A stretch of DNA of 64,000 bases from Hyparrhenia diplandra (GCA_015847255.1 JADLZK010009281.1:1-64000), one strand, 5' to 3'; counted from the stretch's first letter, positions 48,535-60,800 are shown. The notes: generated from the sequence alone by a model not told the origin. Made by a program: numbers and translations.

Positions 48535-49770
48535 CCGGCACTCGGCAAACGTGTGCTGTTTTTTGTTTTGTTTTTTTTTTTTTTTTTTTTGCGCTACAGC
48601 ATCCTTCTAAAAACGCTCTTTGCCGAAAGTGTCGGCCTAGGTGGCACTCGGCAAACACTCCTTGAAAGTGTCAAACCCCGACACTCAGCAAAGTAATTTT
48701 TTTAGATTTTGACCTCAATTTTTTCTGTAGTACTCTTACAATACCTAGTACTCCATGTTCAAATTTGGTACGTTTCCTGGACTGTTTGCTATATTTTTTG
48801 AATTTATTTCATTTAATTGAATTTTTTTGGATAAGGCTAATTTGAACTATCGGTGTATCGAATGTTGTAGATATTTGAAAGCAAAAATGATATTCATGTT
48901 CATGTGTGCAATGTGAGGCCGTATTTAGGAATAGACCAAAAATTTTGAACATCTTATTCACGAGACATGACCACATACTTGCGTGCCAAATTGTTTTTTA
49001 AATTCTATAAAAGCAAATGAAGTCAAAAATCATGAAACTTGTCAATATTGCATGATTTCATATGTGGAGGCTTAGATAAAAATTTGAGAAGGTTTCGCGC
49101 AAGTTGTCACGCACGATGCTTCAAATGTTACGTAATCGTTCTCAACTTTTTGAATCTTCTACGAAGATTCTCGGTTTGTAAGCATCATACGTGTCAAGTT
49201 GCGCGAAATGTCCTCAATTTTTAGCACAGCCTCCACATAGTATATCATGACATCTTGACGAGTTTCATGATTTTCGGACTTTGTTTGCTTTTTATAGAAT
49301 TTAAAAACTATTCACCCACAAGTGAAAGGTCATGTTTCGTGAACAAGATGTTCGAAATTTTGGGTCTATCCCAAGATACGCCCTCACATAAGACTCAAGA
49401 ACACAAATATTATTTTTCCATTTACTTTTTTGCTTTATTCGAATGACTTGCAATTCAAATTTGACTTATAAAAGAAAATTCAATTAAATGAAATCAATTA
49501 AAGAAATATAGTAAAAGGTCCGAGAAATGTACCAAATTTGGACATGGAGTACCAAGTATCTTGTAGGAACACAAAGAAAAAGTTTGGATGGGAAAATCTA
49601 AACAAAATAGTTTACCGAGTGTCGGAATTTGACACTCGCAAAGTGGCTCTTTGACACTTTCGGTAAACAGGGACTCTTTGCTGAGTGTCGACACTCGGCA
49701 AAGGGAATGCCATCGACGGACGTTACCATCTGCAGCGATTTATCGAGTGTCATTGTTTGCCGAGTGCCGG
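48535..49770. repeat. 1.24-kb inverted repeat (foldback element) upstream of the P450
   Basis: Two arms of about 600 bp in opposite orientation, meeting near 49,150. Outer ends: CCGGCACTCGGCAAAC on the left, inverted as GTTTGCCGAGTGCCGG on the right. Inner matches include TGTGGAGGCT, TTTCGCGCAA, CGATGCTT/AAGCATC and AATTTGGTAC/GTACCAAATT, so pairing runs through the whole length with mismatches and small indels. The ends are rich in GCCGAGTGTC/GACACTCGGCAAAG, motifs I associate with grass CACTA subterminal regions. It encodes nothing recognisable and could fold into a very long hairpin. Confidence 0.85.
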
Positions 49771-50161
49771 ACACTTTCAAGAAAGAGGCCCGAACCGGCA
49801 GATGAGTATGATTTCTTCATGAGAGGTCATGGCATAAACCCACCGAATCGATTAAAACATGGTAACCAGTAGGGACAAAAATTGACATAGCAATTAAATA
49901 AAGATCTTTTTAAAAAAGAGAAGCTTAGTAGAAATGAGGAGAACCTATGGCCATGGACATGCATCTTAATTATGGAAACGTGCATAAATATATTTATCAA
50001 TTATTGTTTTGAAGGAGCATATATTATTTTTCTCATTTATGGTGGGTAATTTATTCCACTTGCTGCTCGAAGGTTTTTGTTAAACCATCGAGGAGGAGGG
50101 TAGGGAGTAGGGTGCCAATTGGACGCGAACATTTTGTGGAGGATGTCGATCGTAAGAGTAA

Positions 50162-50888
50162 GGCCCGGTTTTGATCCCATGGTAAAACTTTAGCCCAAGT
50201 ACTTTTAGTCCTTTTTTTCTTTGCCATGGAGATCCAAACCGGGGGGGAGGGGGCAACTGTGCAAAAATCTTTTGCCACTCAAGAAACCCTAAACCGGCCT
50301 AAAATAGGCTAAAGTGCACAGTGGGACGGGGCTACCCCTCAATAATTGCTCCGACCCCGCTTCATTCCCCACACTCCCCATTCTCTCTCTCCCTCCTCCG
50401 CTTGCATCTGCCCCCCCCGTCGCCAACCTTCTTGCGCCGCCGGCCGCCAATGCCCCCGCGCCCATGGAGGATGGGAAGAGGAGGGAAGAAGGAGGCGGGC
50501 GCTGTCCCCACGGGCGGGCGGCTCCACCATGGCGATCTGCCGGAGTTGCCGGATCCGGCGTGGAGGCGCCGGCGGCGTGCTCCACCACGGCCACACCCGG
50601 ATCCGGCCTCCCATGGCACCCTCCGACACGGGCGCGAGCCATGGCGGGCGCAGCATGGGTGACTCTAGCCGGTGGGCGAGCGGGGGAGACTCCGCCGGTG
50701 GAGGAGGAGAGGCGACTGCGGGGACAACTTCGCCCGGCACCCTCTTCCTCTCCTCCATCCAATTAATGAGGAGGAAATCAGTCATTTTTATATGGAGGAC
50801 TAAACTTTTGCCATGGATCCAACTAAAGTTTAGCAGCAAAAGTTTAGGGGCTATAATCTGTTGCATGGCAAATGGATCCAAACAAGAA
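50162..50888. mobile_element. Non-autonomous DNA transposon with GC-rich filler
   Basis: The left end (GGCCCGGTTTTGATCCCATG, then AAAACTTTAG and TTTTAGTCC) is mirrored on the right (GGACTAAACTTTTGCCATGG, then CCATGGATCC..., ending GGATCCAAACAAGAAC). This 'GTTTGGATCC...ACTAAA' type end is common on grass hAT-like MITEs. The core (50,310-50,760) is GC-rich and may be captured host DNA. Long open frames on both strands there reflect GC bias. No target duplication confirmed. Confidence 0.5.
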
Positions 50889-51116
50889 CTAAGTACAATT
50901 ATATATCTCGCCTTGTCTTATAGCCAGGCCATCCTACGTCAAATAGAGACGGGAATGGACCCTACATGCAGCGACGGTCACTTCCCAACTCCACATGCAG
51001 CTAGTTCCAGAAAAAAAGAAATCCACATGCAGCTTGTGGGCCCCACCACCACCAGATCTCATGCAGCTGTATGCACGCATGAGCATGAAGAAAAGTACTC
51101 CTATTTTACAGATGAC

Positions 51117-51606
51117 CGCAACCTAACAAGCTAATATGGACGGGCTCATTTGGGTTCACAGGTTTCATATTAGTTTAATTTTCTGCACACGTGCTGCTTC
51201 GCTTTGACTTGTATCCGAACACTGCCAGTGTCAATGCCATGTACTCCAACCGCAACAATCAGGGTCTGGGAAGAAAACTATACCGCAACCTAACTAGAGC
51301 TAACAAGGACAGGCCCATTTGGGTTCACAGGTTTCGTATTAGTTTAATTTTCTGCACACGTGCTGCTTCGCTTTGACTTGTATCCGAACACTGCTAGTGT
51401 CAAATGCCATGTACTCCAACTGCAACAGTCAGGGCCGTGAAAACCTAACAAGATAATAAGGACGGGCTCATTTTGGTTCACAGGTTTCATATTAGTTTAA
51501 TTTTCTGCGCACGTGCTGCTTCGCTTTGACTTGTATCCGAACACTGCCAGTGTCAATATGCCATGTACTCCAACCACAACAGTCAGGGCCCGGGAAGAAA
51601 ACTATA
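51117..51606. repeat. Three-copy tandem repeat, about 160 bp unit
   Basis: Copies at about 51,117-51,283, 51,284-51,442 and 51,443-51,606 share CGCAACCTAAC..., GACGGGCTCATTTGGGTTCA, CACGTGCTGCTTCGC, TATCCGAACACTGCCAGTG and GCCATGTACTCCAAC. They differ by substitutions and small indels, so the array is not brand new. Short open frames within it are by-products. Confidence 0.85.
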
Positions 51607-52458
51607 TGTCCTATACTTACTATATTCCTATAATGCGACAAATGGTAGAGGCTTTTCTACTTCTCTTCCAATTCGCCAAGTATTACAAACGTGCATGGAC
51701 ATGGAAACCGGTGTTGAGCTGCCCACATATTCTCCCTCACTCCATCCAAAAAAGAAGGATGTTATGGAAAACGTGCAAGTCAAACTTTCTCAACTTTAAA
51801 TAAGTTTGTAGAAAATACATGCAATATTTATATCTCCAATAAGTTTATTATGAAAGTATATTCAACGATCTATCTAATGATACTAATTATGTATTATAAG
51901 TATTAGTATTCTTTTTATATATAATTGGTTAAAGTTTTAGAAAGTTGACTTCTCGAGAAGTGAAAATAACTTATATTTTGGGACTGAGTGAGTACACCAC
52001 TTAGTTGTTGCGTTAAGATTTGCACGGTTTTATTTTGGTTCGGTTAGAATTATGTCTAATTTACTTTTCATTTCTGAACAGAAAGAAAATGGTTCATTTC
52101 TGTTAAACTCTTGTTTTCTTTTTAAGAAAGTATTTTAAGCTATTCTTCTTCAAATTATTATCTTATATCTTTTTATTGGGAATTGCAGTACATACACAGA
52201 TACATGCACGCACGCACTCATCCTTACGGGAAACACACTTCCTACCCCAAAGCATATCTGAAATACTAAGACAATATTTACGAGGTTCATGAGTTACTAC
52301 GTGTGCCTCGCTAGTACACGGTCACCTACCACGGAAAGAATAGTACTCTTTTAAATGTAAATAATTATATAGAAAATAGTATCAACATTCGTATATTCAA
52401 ATAAGTTTACTATAAAATGACCTTTCATAATCTATATAATGATGCTTATTACACATCA
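51607..52458. other. AT-rich intergenic DNA
   Basis: No gene or clear element recognised. A short stretch near 51,730-51,770 resembles the eroded end of a CTCCCTCC-type MITE. Confidence 0.35.
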
Positions 52459-54965
52459 CACTAGTACAGCGGGGGATATAATCCCGGTTAGGAAACCCCT
52501 CTAGTCCCGGTTTCCCAACTGGGATTGCCCATCCAGGACTAAAGGCTCCCCTTTTAGTCCCAGTTATGCTAACCAGGATGAAAAGTGGGTCTTTAGTCCC
52601 AGTTCGTTTCATGAACCGGTACTAAATGAGGCTCCAGGCTGGGCACCAGGTGCTGCCACGTGGGCACCATCCAATCCCGGTTGATATGGCCAATTGGTAT
52701 TGTATATAGCTTTTTTTTTATATTTTTCCTTTTGTAGTTTCTTTGCAATGAATATTGTATGCATCTAATAAAATTCAAACTGATTAAAAATAAAACAAAA
52801 TTAGGAGCTTATATATTACAATGATCATCCCATTCATCAAATTCATACAAACTTTCATAATTTAAAACAAGTCATTATTACAATCAAAAAGATGTTCAAC
52901 TACTACTAGAAGTTTACTGACTTTCTTCTATAATTAAGTTAGTGAAGTGTAGGTCACTGATGCGGAATCCATAAATATCTAAAATGTAGAGCAACGTTCT
53001 AACTACTACTTGTTCCTTTGCTTCACACCTACGATGACATGGTGCACTAATGACGTTTAACCATACTCGAGCAGTCGGTGGGTCTCCAATCTTAGTCGCA
53101 AGCACCTTTGCCCGATATCCATTTGTAGTGAGTGTTGGCCTTTCATTAGCATATCTCCAAACATAACCCAATCAAGTCATTGTTTGGGTTAGAATGGATT
53201 CATAGCTGCACCCCCGTGTAGGTTGAGTCATGCACATGAACCTGTAATTATTGGCACAAAAAGTTTATGAGAACTATGCTTTGCAGCTAGGTGGCAAATT
53301 AACATATCTAGATATAAGCTATGTGTTGAACTTCGAGATTTCCACATCATTTTGTTGCTCCGAGCCATGTCCCCGCACACAGTCCCGCAACATCATGACG
53401 CATGTTCCTCCTTTTAGCAAGTATCAACAATGAGGAGAATGTAGGCAGGGTGTAGCCAATATCATGAAGCTTCTTTACACATACCATGACAACATATTTT
53501 TCTGCAACCACCTGCCGCTCCGCAGGTAGTTTTACTCCAACCCCCGATATCTATAGAAGATTTCTACCTCTCCTCCTAGGGGCGATGGAAAAGCTAATTC
53601 GACATTGGACTCATGGACCTAATTGATCATTAAAATCATGAACCTTCTGGACATCCACTTGCTGAACCCCAAAGTATGAGAGTGTGTCTTTAAACTAAGT
53701 GATTTGGTCAATTACCTGCGGTACATTTAAAAATTACATAAATGTACATATACTTATACAAATGTATTTGACAAATTGATTTATTGGAAATATATAGGGT
53801 TGCTTACTATTGATGGATGATTATGCGGTATGTCCGCAACCTTGGATGATCAAATCCCATAGAAGTTATATAGCCGAGAAACCTATAACTTCCGGCGGTG
53901 GAAGATCACGTCTAGCCATCTAACAAATCAATTGATATAAGTCTCTCAATCATACATCCAAGTATGCTCAAGATTCTATGGGTTAGTAAATTCAAATGCT
54001 AAAAATCCCAAGTATGCTCAAAATTCAAATGCTCAAAATTCATACATCCAAGCATGCTCAAAATCAAATGCTAATAATCCCAAGTAAATTCAAATTTCAT
54101 ATTTTTCTATTATGATCCTTCCGGGTTAGAGATTACAGGATTTCAAAACCTAGAGTTCATATTTCATCAAGAATCAAATTCAAAATCTTGTAATTACAGG
54201 ATTACGGTATGATCATATTCATATTTTTCTATTTCGATCCTCTTTTTTTTGAACCGAGAAAGTACACGATTACAGTATGCAAAACATTAGTCAAAGATTA
54301 AATAAATCGAACATTTTCATTAGTCAAAATAAGCCGCATACCAACGCTAGGAGGAAGACGGCCGGGGCGTGGTGGTGGTTTCTGGGGCGCGCTGGACGGG
54401 CGTGAAGGAAGAAGACGATCGGGCGCTGGGCGCGGTGGGCGCTGCGGACAACGACGGGGACGGGAGCATCGGGTGGCGTGAGAAAGGCGGGGGACGATGC
54501 ACGGGCGGGGGAGCAGTGGTGGTGTGAGAATGGCGGGACGCGACGGATGGCGTGGGAGCGCCGGTGGTGCGAGGATGGCGGGACGGCGGGGAGCTGGGTG
54601 GCGCGAGGATGGCGGGGACGGTGGGGGAAGCGCCGGTGGAGTGAGGACGTGGGGAGCGCTCAAGGGCGGGCGCGAGGGCGGTGGGGACGGCACGAGGGCG
54701 AGGACGGCGCAGATGGCGGAAGCGCTAGTAGCGCGAGTACGGCGTGGACGGGCAGGGGAGCCGCCGGCGGGCGAGAGGATGGCGGGACGGCGGGAAGCGC
54801 CGGTAGCGTGATCGAGGATGGCGGGAAGGAAGCGGACGGCGGAGAGGAAGCCGGGGCAATGGAACAAAATCGAAGATTGGAAGGAAGAAGACGGCGCCCA
54901 ATGTATAGATCTAGGGGTATTCTAGTCCGGGTTCAAACTCAACCGGGACTAAAACACTTTTATGT
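52459..54965. mobile_element. CACTA-type transposon (non-autonomous, right end unclear)
   Basis: Starts CACTAGTACAGCGGGGG, then subterminal TCCCGGTT / TTTAGTCCCAGTT / AACCAGGAT repeats. On the right, GTCCGGGTTCAAACTCAACC and GGGACTAAAA (about 54,926-54,952) are the inverted counterparts. Inside are an unrecognised minus-strand ORF (52,914-53,231) and a GC-rich block (54,330-54,880). No TnpA/TnpD genes found. The terminal CACTA (as TAGTG) is not visible on the right, possibly lost to a later MITE insertion near 54,970. Confidence 0.55.
52914..53231 (-). pseudogene. Unrecognised ORF inside the CACTA element, with an in-frame stop
   Basis: A 106-codon frame beginning MTQPTRGCSYESILTQTMT, then a TGA near 53,174, then LGYVWRYANERPTLTTNGYR... 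ending SDLHFTNLIIEESQ. It keeps frame across the stop, suggesting a recently broken small protein. I have a vague memory of similar repeat-associated rice proteins but cannot name a family, and no motif is diagnostic. Confidence 0.35.
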
Positions 54966-54969
54966 AAAT

Positions 54970-55195
54970 TGTGAGTGCTTTTGGGGTGCATTTTGCTAAT
55001 CCTTTCCTATAGTTTTCCTATGAAATTGAAGGAAAGGAAGTTTTCTTTGGAATTCCTATGAGCACAAGCCATATATGGGCCATAAATATAGGAATTTATT
55101 CTACTCCCTATGAAAAATGTAGGATTTATTAGGATCCTATGGAACTTCAATCCTACATTTCCTTTGTTTCACCTACAATCCAAAGGGGGCCTAAA
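54970..55195. mobile_element. Possible MITE
   Basis: AT-rich segment with oppositely oriented AATCCTTTCCTATAG... and ...CAATCCTACATTTCC/GGATTGTAGG blocks, ending CCAAAGGGGGCC. This is a common grass MITE terminus (GGCCCCCTTTGG). The left end is poorly matched, so the call is weak. Confidence 0.35.
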
Positions 55196-55199
55196 TATT

Positions 55200-55770
55200 T
55201 GACATGTTTACATAAGTAATCATGACATGCTTTAGATTTTGTCCCGAATAAGTTTAACAATAAATATATACGATAACAAAAAAAAACATACATAAAATTA
55301 CAAATACAATAACAAAGATTTTGTCCCTAAAAGGATGATGTTACAATCAAAGTGTACAAACACATTATAAAATAACCACCTCAAAAACACCCTTCTAGCA
55401 CCTGTACTCCACTCGGATGCAAAAAAGCGACAAAGGTAGTTTGAGGTGGATTTGAAAATATGCCCCTAGCACTCGGGTCAAACAAGTGGTGAGGCCGGAT
55501 GCTAGAGGTGGATTTAGTGCTACCCCGAAAAATAAAAGTTGGGCGGATAGGAGACCGGTGAAGTAGGCAGAGGACCGGAATGCACTTAACCACTCGTGAT
55601 GAACCGATGCCTCCGCGCCAGGGCAGAGGCCTCGGGGACGGGAGACGGCCACGAGGACTCCATGCCGCTTCCGGTCCGTCTTCCGGAAGTCCGTGTAACA
55701 ACAAGTGTTGCATGAGCATCACACCATTGACATTTCTTAACATTGTCACTAGAAATAGATTTAGAACCTA
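55200..55770 (-). other. Probable 5' leader of a minus-strand gypsy element
   Basis: This region follows, on the minus strand, the primer-binding site at 55,771-55,790. Only short frames are present and no gag domain was recognised, so the element is presumably truncated here. Confidence 0.4.
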
Positions 55771-57332
55771 TCCCCGAGCAACGGCGCCGTAAATGCTTGT
55801 TGGTATTTCTTAGCGCAACCACCAAGAGTAGACTTTGGATCCACTCAGATGATTACTCTAGAAATACTCGATAGATTCATTGGTTACAGAGGTCAATCCG
55901 CAAGCGCACGGATCTATCATTAGCATTTCACCCGAGTATTCGTGGTATCGTTATTTATATTTTCCCAAAGGAAGGCAGGTTTGTGTAAAGTCTAGCATAG
56001 TGATGATCATAGCCCACAATGTATTTATGAATAACCATTAGTCTAGTACAGGGGTAAGAATGATAATGCAGGATAGCGAGAACACACTTCGAGCTACTAA
56101 AAGGATAAAGATAAAAGAAAGAATAAAAGGAAAAGTTCCTATGGTGAGCAGGCAATTCTAATAAAGCCTATGCATAGAACTCTAGTAATCATATGTAGTA
56201 ATTGAATAGATAATAGAACTAATTCAAGATGATAGGGAGATGCCCGCAGCTGGTATGCCAGCCGATAGACACTTTCAGAACTCCAACTCAACACCCGAAC
56301 GTGGAGGAGTGCAAGGGACGGACAGGGCTGTCACCACCTGCCGCCTACCTCACTACCGTGGGATGCCAACATTTCTGATGGTTACTATATACCCGAGCAC
56401 CACGCCCATGTGTATACAAAACTACATAAATCCCACCGAGGACTCGACCCTATGGATCGACAAGCAAGGATAAAGGCAAACCTGAAGGTACACCAAACCA
56501 TCACCCTAAGCATAACTCCACAACTCTCCAAGAATGACATATGGACAATTAGCATAAAGTTAGTCATGTTAATATCACAATATATTAACTTTAGTCTAGT
56601 TCATATATTATGAATATAACATGAGGATAACTATACTCTAGTTCATATGCATTGCAATATAAATATAAGGACTTGAATATGAAAGAGAACTCCATAGTAT
56701 ATTACCAAGAAGATCCTTCCAAGGAGACAAGCCCTCCTTGAAGCTCAACCTTGCTCAAATACTAACACTAAAACTAAAGAAGTACGAGTAGAGAGGTAGA
56801 AGCTCAAAGGTGTGTGTTCTACTTTGAAGAGGGGCTCTACCCATCTATTTATATAGGGGAATGGTCGGTTTCAAGGCTCCAAAGATAGTTCCCCGCATAC
56901 CACCACCGCTAGACTCGAGGGACGAACCGCCAGAGAAATCCCTCGCCCGAAGGACGCTTCTACGGTCCGGCCGGACCGGCACTCCGGCCGAACCGAGCTT
57001 GGCCCCGTTAGGCACCGCTTCTTCCTCCGTGGGCTCATGGGCCGGCCCTGGACCCCATTTCCGGAGGGGGAATGGTCCACTTGTTCTCGATTTCGGCCTT
57101 CTTGTTATCCCCTTGGAGAAAGCGTGTTTTTGCGATGCGCTTTTCTCTCTTATTTGGCGTGTTTTCACTTGTTTCCGCATTTGATCCTGCAAAACATATT
57201 TTCTTGGAATACAAGTGGAACTAGGTTAGTAGTAAAGGTATATGTGACATAGGTTTGCAAGTTTCCCATAAAATAGGCATAAGTTGGCGGTATAAAATGA
57301 TCGTTAACGACGACCAACAAGTCCCAAGCTTA
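55771..57332 (-). mobile_element. Gypsy LTR (family A) with primer-binding site, minus orientation
   Basis: On the minus strand the LTR starts TTGTTGGTCGTCG near 57,332 and has a TATA-like CCTATATAAATAG near 56,850. It ends AACACC/AATACCAACAAGCATT, followed at 55,790-55,771 by ACGGCGCCGTTGCTCGGGGA, which resembles the tRNA-Asp primer site TGGCGCCGTTGCCGGGGA of plant gypsy elements. It shares several blocks with the plus-strand LTR at 34.0-35.4 kb and weaker ones with 62.9-63.6 kb. Unusually, internal 3' sequence also lies on its other side. Confidence 0.65.
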
Positions 57333-57765
57333 ACCTTTGCTCGTCCCGAGCAAATAGCTAAGTGTTTTGGTTGTTGATCGAGAGTTGGCTTCTATGCCGA
57401 TATAATTCAGAAATGCACCATGTTTATAACAAAGTATTCTTCCGTTGTTTAAATAAGTTGGCATTTTCATCCATCCGTATTACTTGAATCATGTGGGGCT
57501 TATAACTTTTCCAAGTTCTTGGGTGGTTGCAAGATAGAACGGTTTTAATAGAAACACTAGTCATTTGTTCTTTGATCAACCATTCATCCGGGAGGTTTTG
57601 TAAAGTTTTGAAAAACAAGTTCCTCAAATGATTTCACTTGATCACTTTGTTGACACCGTTATAGCATAATATTAATAGTCAACTAAACATGAAATAAGGG
57701 CATAAAATGAATATCAACATAGACTAGGGGTTTTACTAACATAATTCTACAAGCTTTGGTGATTT
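57333..57765 (-). mobile_element. 3' internal end of a gypsy element
   Basis: Read on the minus strand, an open frame (FFKTLQNLPDEWLIKEQMTS..) is followed by untranslated sequence containing ATTTGCTCGGGACGAGCAAA and AAGCTTGGGAC, right before the LTR start. The GCTCGGGACGAGCAAAGG..AAGCTTGGG motif is, from memory, the region preceding the 3' LTR in many grass gypsy elements. Confidence 0.5.
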
Positions 57766-58255
57766 ATATCTTTTCAGGGATTAAACAGATAAAAGCAGAT
57801 AAGAACGGTGAGAATCGGAAGAGTTTACATCTCATACGATGACAAGACTTGACCGTGAAGTAACTCAACCCAAAAAGTGGACTAAAACATTCTAGAAGAC
57901 ACCAGAAGACACCAGGAGAAACCAGAAGTGATTGTGCCACAGAGTCCTGGCGACCGCCAGGAAAGCCTCTGGCGACCGCCGATTGATTCTTGGCCAATCA
58001 ACTTCATCTTTCTATGTCGGTTTACCACCGACATTGAGGTTGTATCTACACCGTTATTGAAGGTCGGTTTGATCCAATGGTCATCGTTCATCGCCAAGGC
58101 CTATATAAGAAGACCCCCTGACCCTAGGGTGAAACCCTAATTCATTCTAATCTATAACTCCTATATAGGAGATCCCCACTAGCTCTTCTTAAGGAGTTCT
58201 CAGCCCTATGATTGGCTCCTGTGAGTAGTAACCGAAACATAGGATTGTTGCGCGT
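57766..58255. mobile_element. LTR-like fragment of another retroelement
   Basis: Contains CTGGCGACCGCC twice, a TATA-like CCTATATAAGAAGACCCCC near 58,101, and AAACCCTAATTC. These features suit the promoter half of an LTR. No boundaries established. Confidence 0.35.
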
Positions 58256-58559
58256 CGTGGGCTCGGCCTTAGCGCGTCTTGGGCTCGGGGCGTCTTGGGC
58301 TTGGCCATATCTCCGATTCCACCGAGTGCGCCGAGTACATGAAGAGACAGCGTCATCTGCAAGATGAAGGGGCAACGGTTCCTCCTCGACCACCATCGTC
58401 ACCAGCGCCGGCTTGGCGGCCCCTTCCAATCCCTCGTCTCCGCCTCTTCCCCTCCCATCTTGACGTCGTAGGTCTTGGCTCCTCGCCCCTCTTCCACTTC
58501 CTTTTGCTGCTGCGCGCAGCCGCCTCCCGCTAGCCGCCGGAGCCCTACGCGTCGGTAGC

Positions 58560-58712
58560 CGCCTACCGGAGGACACGCAGATGGAGGAGGTGGTGGAGTT
58601 GGGGTTGGACTCGGCGCCCGTGAGCCCGTCGACGGGGAGGCCTAGCAGGCGGCGCATCCAGCCCAGCATGTGGTCGAACGACCGGTTCTCCAGCGCCAGC
58701 ACCACCACGTTC
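58560..58712 (-). pseudogene. Fragment of a non-specific phospholipase C (NPC) gene
   Basis: The minus strand encodes VVLALENRSFDHMLGWMRRL, then GLPVDGLTGAESNP. ENRSFDHMLGW is the N-terminal catalytic signature of plant NPC enzymes, which hydrolyse membrane phospholipids to diacylglycerol. Only about 45 residues are present. Downstream the frame runs into unrelated GC-rich sequence, and the usual upstream residues are absent. It is a captured fragment, oriented opposite to the ORC1 and ADH fragments nearby. Confidence 0.75.
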
Positions 58713-58740
58713 TATCGTCCCCATGACAGTCACAGGTACT

Positions 58741-60800
58741 AATTTCTTCTGTTCTTCCCAATTTTTTTAAATGCCACGCTCATGTTGTCCTCTATTTTGA
58801 TGCAGGAGTCCATGGATTGAGGATTTGGTAGCGCTGGATTGAGGATTTGCCTCTTCAAAGCAGGTTTGTCTTGGATCACCATGAGTATCTATGGATCACC
58901 ATGCCTGTGTATAAATTTACTTTTTTTTATTTATAGGCATCTCTGGCTCACCATAACTGAAAATATTAATTTATACGAAAGGGCATGTTAGTTATCCTCT
59001 TAGTTTTGAAAGAGCCTGTCCATGTTAGATTTGGTACAGTCAGTTCAGATGAACCTGACCCACACTTAGATGTGGTCTGTTGTGAGTTTCAAGTTTAACT
59101 CTTTCCAAAAAATAATATGAAAATCATCTTGCAGCGGCCTTCCAAAAAACTGATTGCCAAACACCAATAGGTTCAAAGGCAACTAATCCACACCCCTTTT
59201 TTAAATCCGTAGTTTGCAAATTGGGAACAAATCTGGCAATACTTTTCTTAACTCTGTACAGAAAATATTATGGAAATCATCTTTCAGTGGCCTTCCAAAT
59301 ATTAATTAGCAAACACCAATAGGTTCCAAGCCAACTATTACTTTTTTGATATTTTTAAGTTCTATAGTTTGCAAATTGGGAACAAACCTGCCAATGATTT
59401 TCTTGAGCAAAACAAGGCACCCTGTGCTTTTTGTTTCCTTGAAGGATGTCTTACATTAGAGAGTTTTTTTGTGGTCCATTGCAAATTACAATATGCAGCC
59501 GTCAGGGCCTTAGTGCAAGAAGTATAAGAATTAAGACGCTCTCCCTCTTATTCATTACTTTATTTGCATAAAGTTGTTACAGTATATATATATTCAATCT
59601 AAACAACCAGTAGGATAATGTTCGTGAACAACTGTATTTTTTCTCCCAAGGATAAGTTACAACTTCATAGATGGCTATTTTCATATTGTCTACATAAGAA
59701 AAACCTACATCCTCTTTTTTTCTGCTAGAAGGAATCAATCATATGCATTGGCAGGGGTAACAACCCTTCTGTTCTCTCTTCATCTTCTGTTTCATATTTC
59801 TTTACTGAGGATTTTTGAGGAGATGCAGCAAAATGGTCAGCTATCCATGGTTGCTCAGTGGTGTGCTACTTTCAGCTCTACAATTACTTTTGCATCTGAA
59901 AAGAATTGTATGGCTACTGTATATCCAGTTCATGGTGTTTCTCTCATTTTTTTCCTCCATCTATTATTGTAGGCTCTATTAGTTTAAAAGGGATCATTGA
60001 CATCAGCAGCCAGTATGAACAGAGTGGAGAAGCAAGTTCTCATTATTGAGGATGCTGGTGAGATTTGATTTTCATAGAGGCAATGTTTAACCCTACGTAA
60101 TGTTGTCACAACCTAAAAGATTTATGCATTTTGAATTCTTTGAGTACAGACAATATCACCTGAAAACTAGCTTAATATATTTGGGGATGGTATCCTATAA
60201 AAACAAGTATCTCATTCGCTGCTTGTCACTGCCTTATTGGTTTATTTGTGGAGCCATTGCCATTTCAGATATAAATTAGTTGTCCTATGCAGTATGTATT
60301 GAAGCGATGATTTGCTTGGACGCTATGAATTGATATCTATGTTCTTTGCTCTGAATTTTGATATAGGATTTGTTGTATATATAGCTCTCGAATTAATTTT
60401 TTTGAGCAATAAGTCTGTGGTATGCAGTAGAGGCAAAATTGTAATATCGATATTCAGATGACTGAGTGTAGAAATGACTGATTGTACATATTGTGTTGCC
60501 TCGACAGAAATTGTTACCAGGACATTTAGACCTGAAGCAAACTGTACTTGCAATATCTCATGCAAATAAAACTTTTATGCAACGTGTGGCTCTTTGCTGA
60601 TGATTTGTTCATTCAGGTTGGAATCTATTCCCTTTTTAACCTATATAAGTTGTGGTAGGTCGATGTTTGATGTTTACTTCCATCAATCTATACTTCTGTA
60701 CGCCTTTTAGAGTCCCTTCCATTTCATAGATGTCTTTATTTTTTCAGAGATGGAGCTTTAGTCATTTAATCTTATTTCCTCTGCTCTTTTCTTTTGGAAT
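58741..60800. other. Part of the captured-fragment mosaic, no gene identified
   Basis: AT-rich, intron-like sequence with a duplicated GGATTGAGGATTTG at 58,817-58,850 and several possible short exons (for example near 60,008-60,058, encoding MNRVEKQVLIIEDAG). None could be assigned to a family. Confidence 0.3.

Noticed and set aside
50289..51134. Several 110-260 codon frames around the GC-rich core at 50.3-50.8 kb
   Set aside because: All overlap on both strands, include TIR and tandem-repeat sequence, and show no domain.
54298..54999. Long Pro/Ala/Arg- and Gly/Arg-rich open frames on both strands
   Set aside because: Low-complexity GC-rich filler inside a CACTA element, with open frames on both strands at once.
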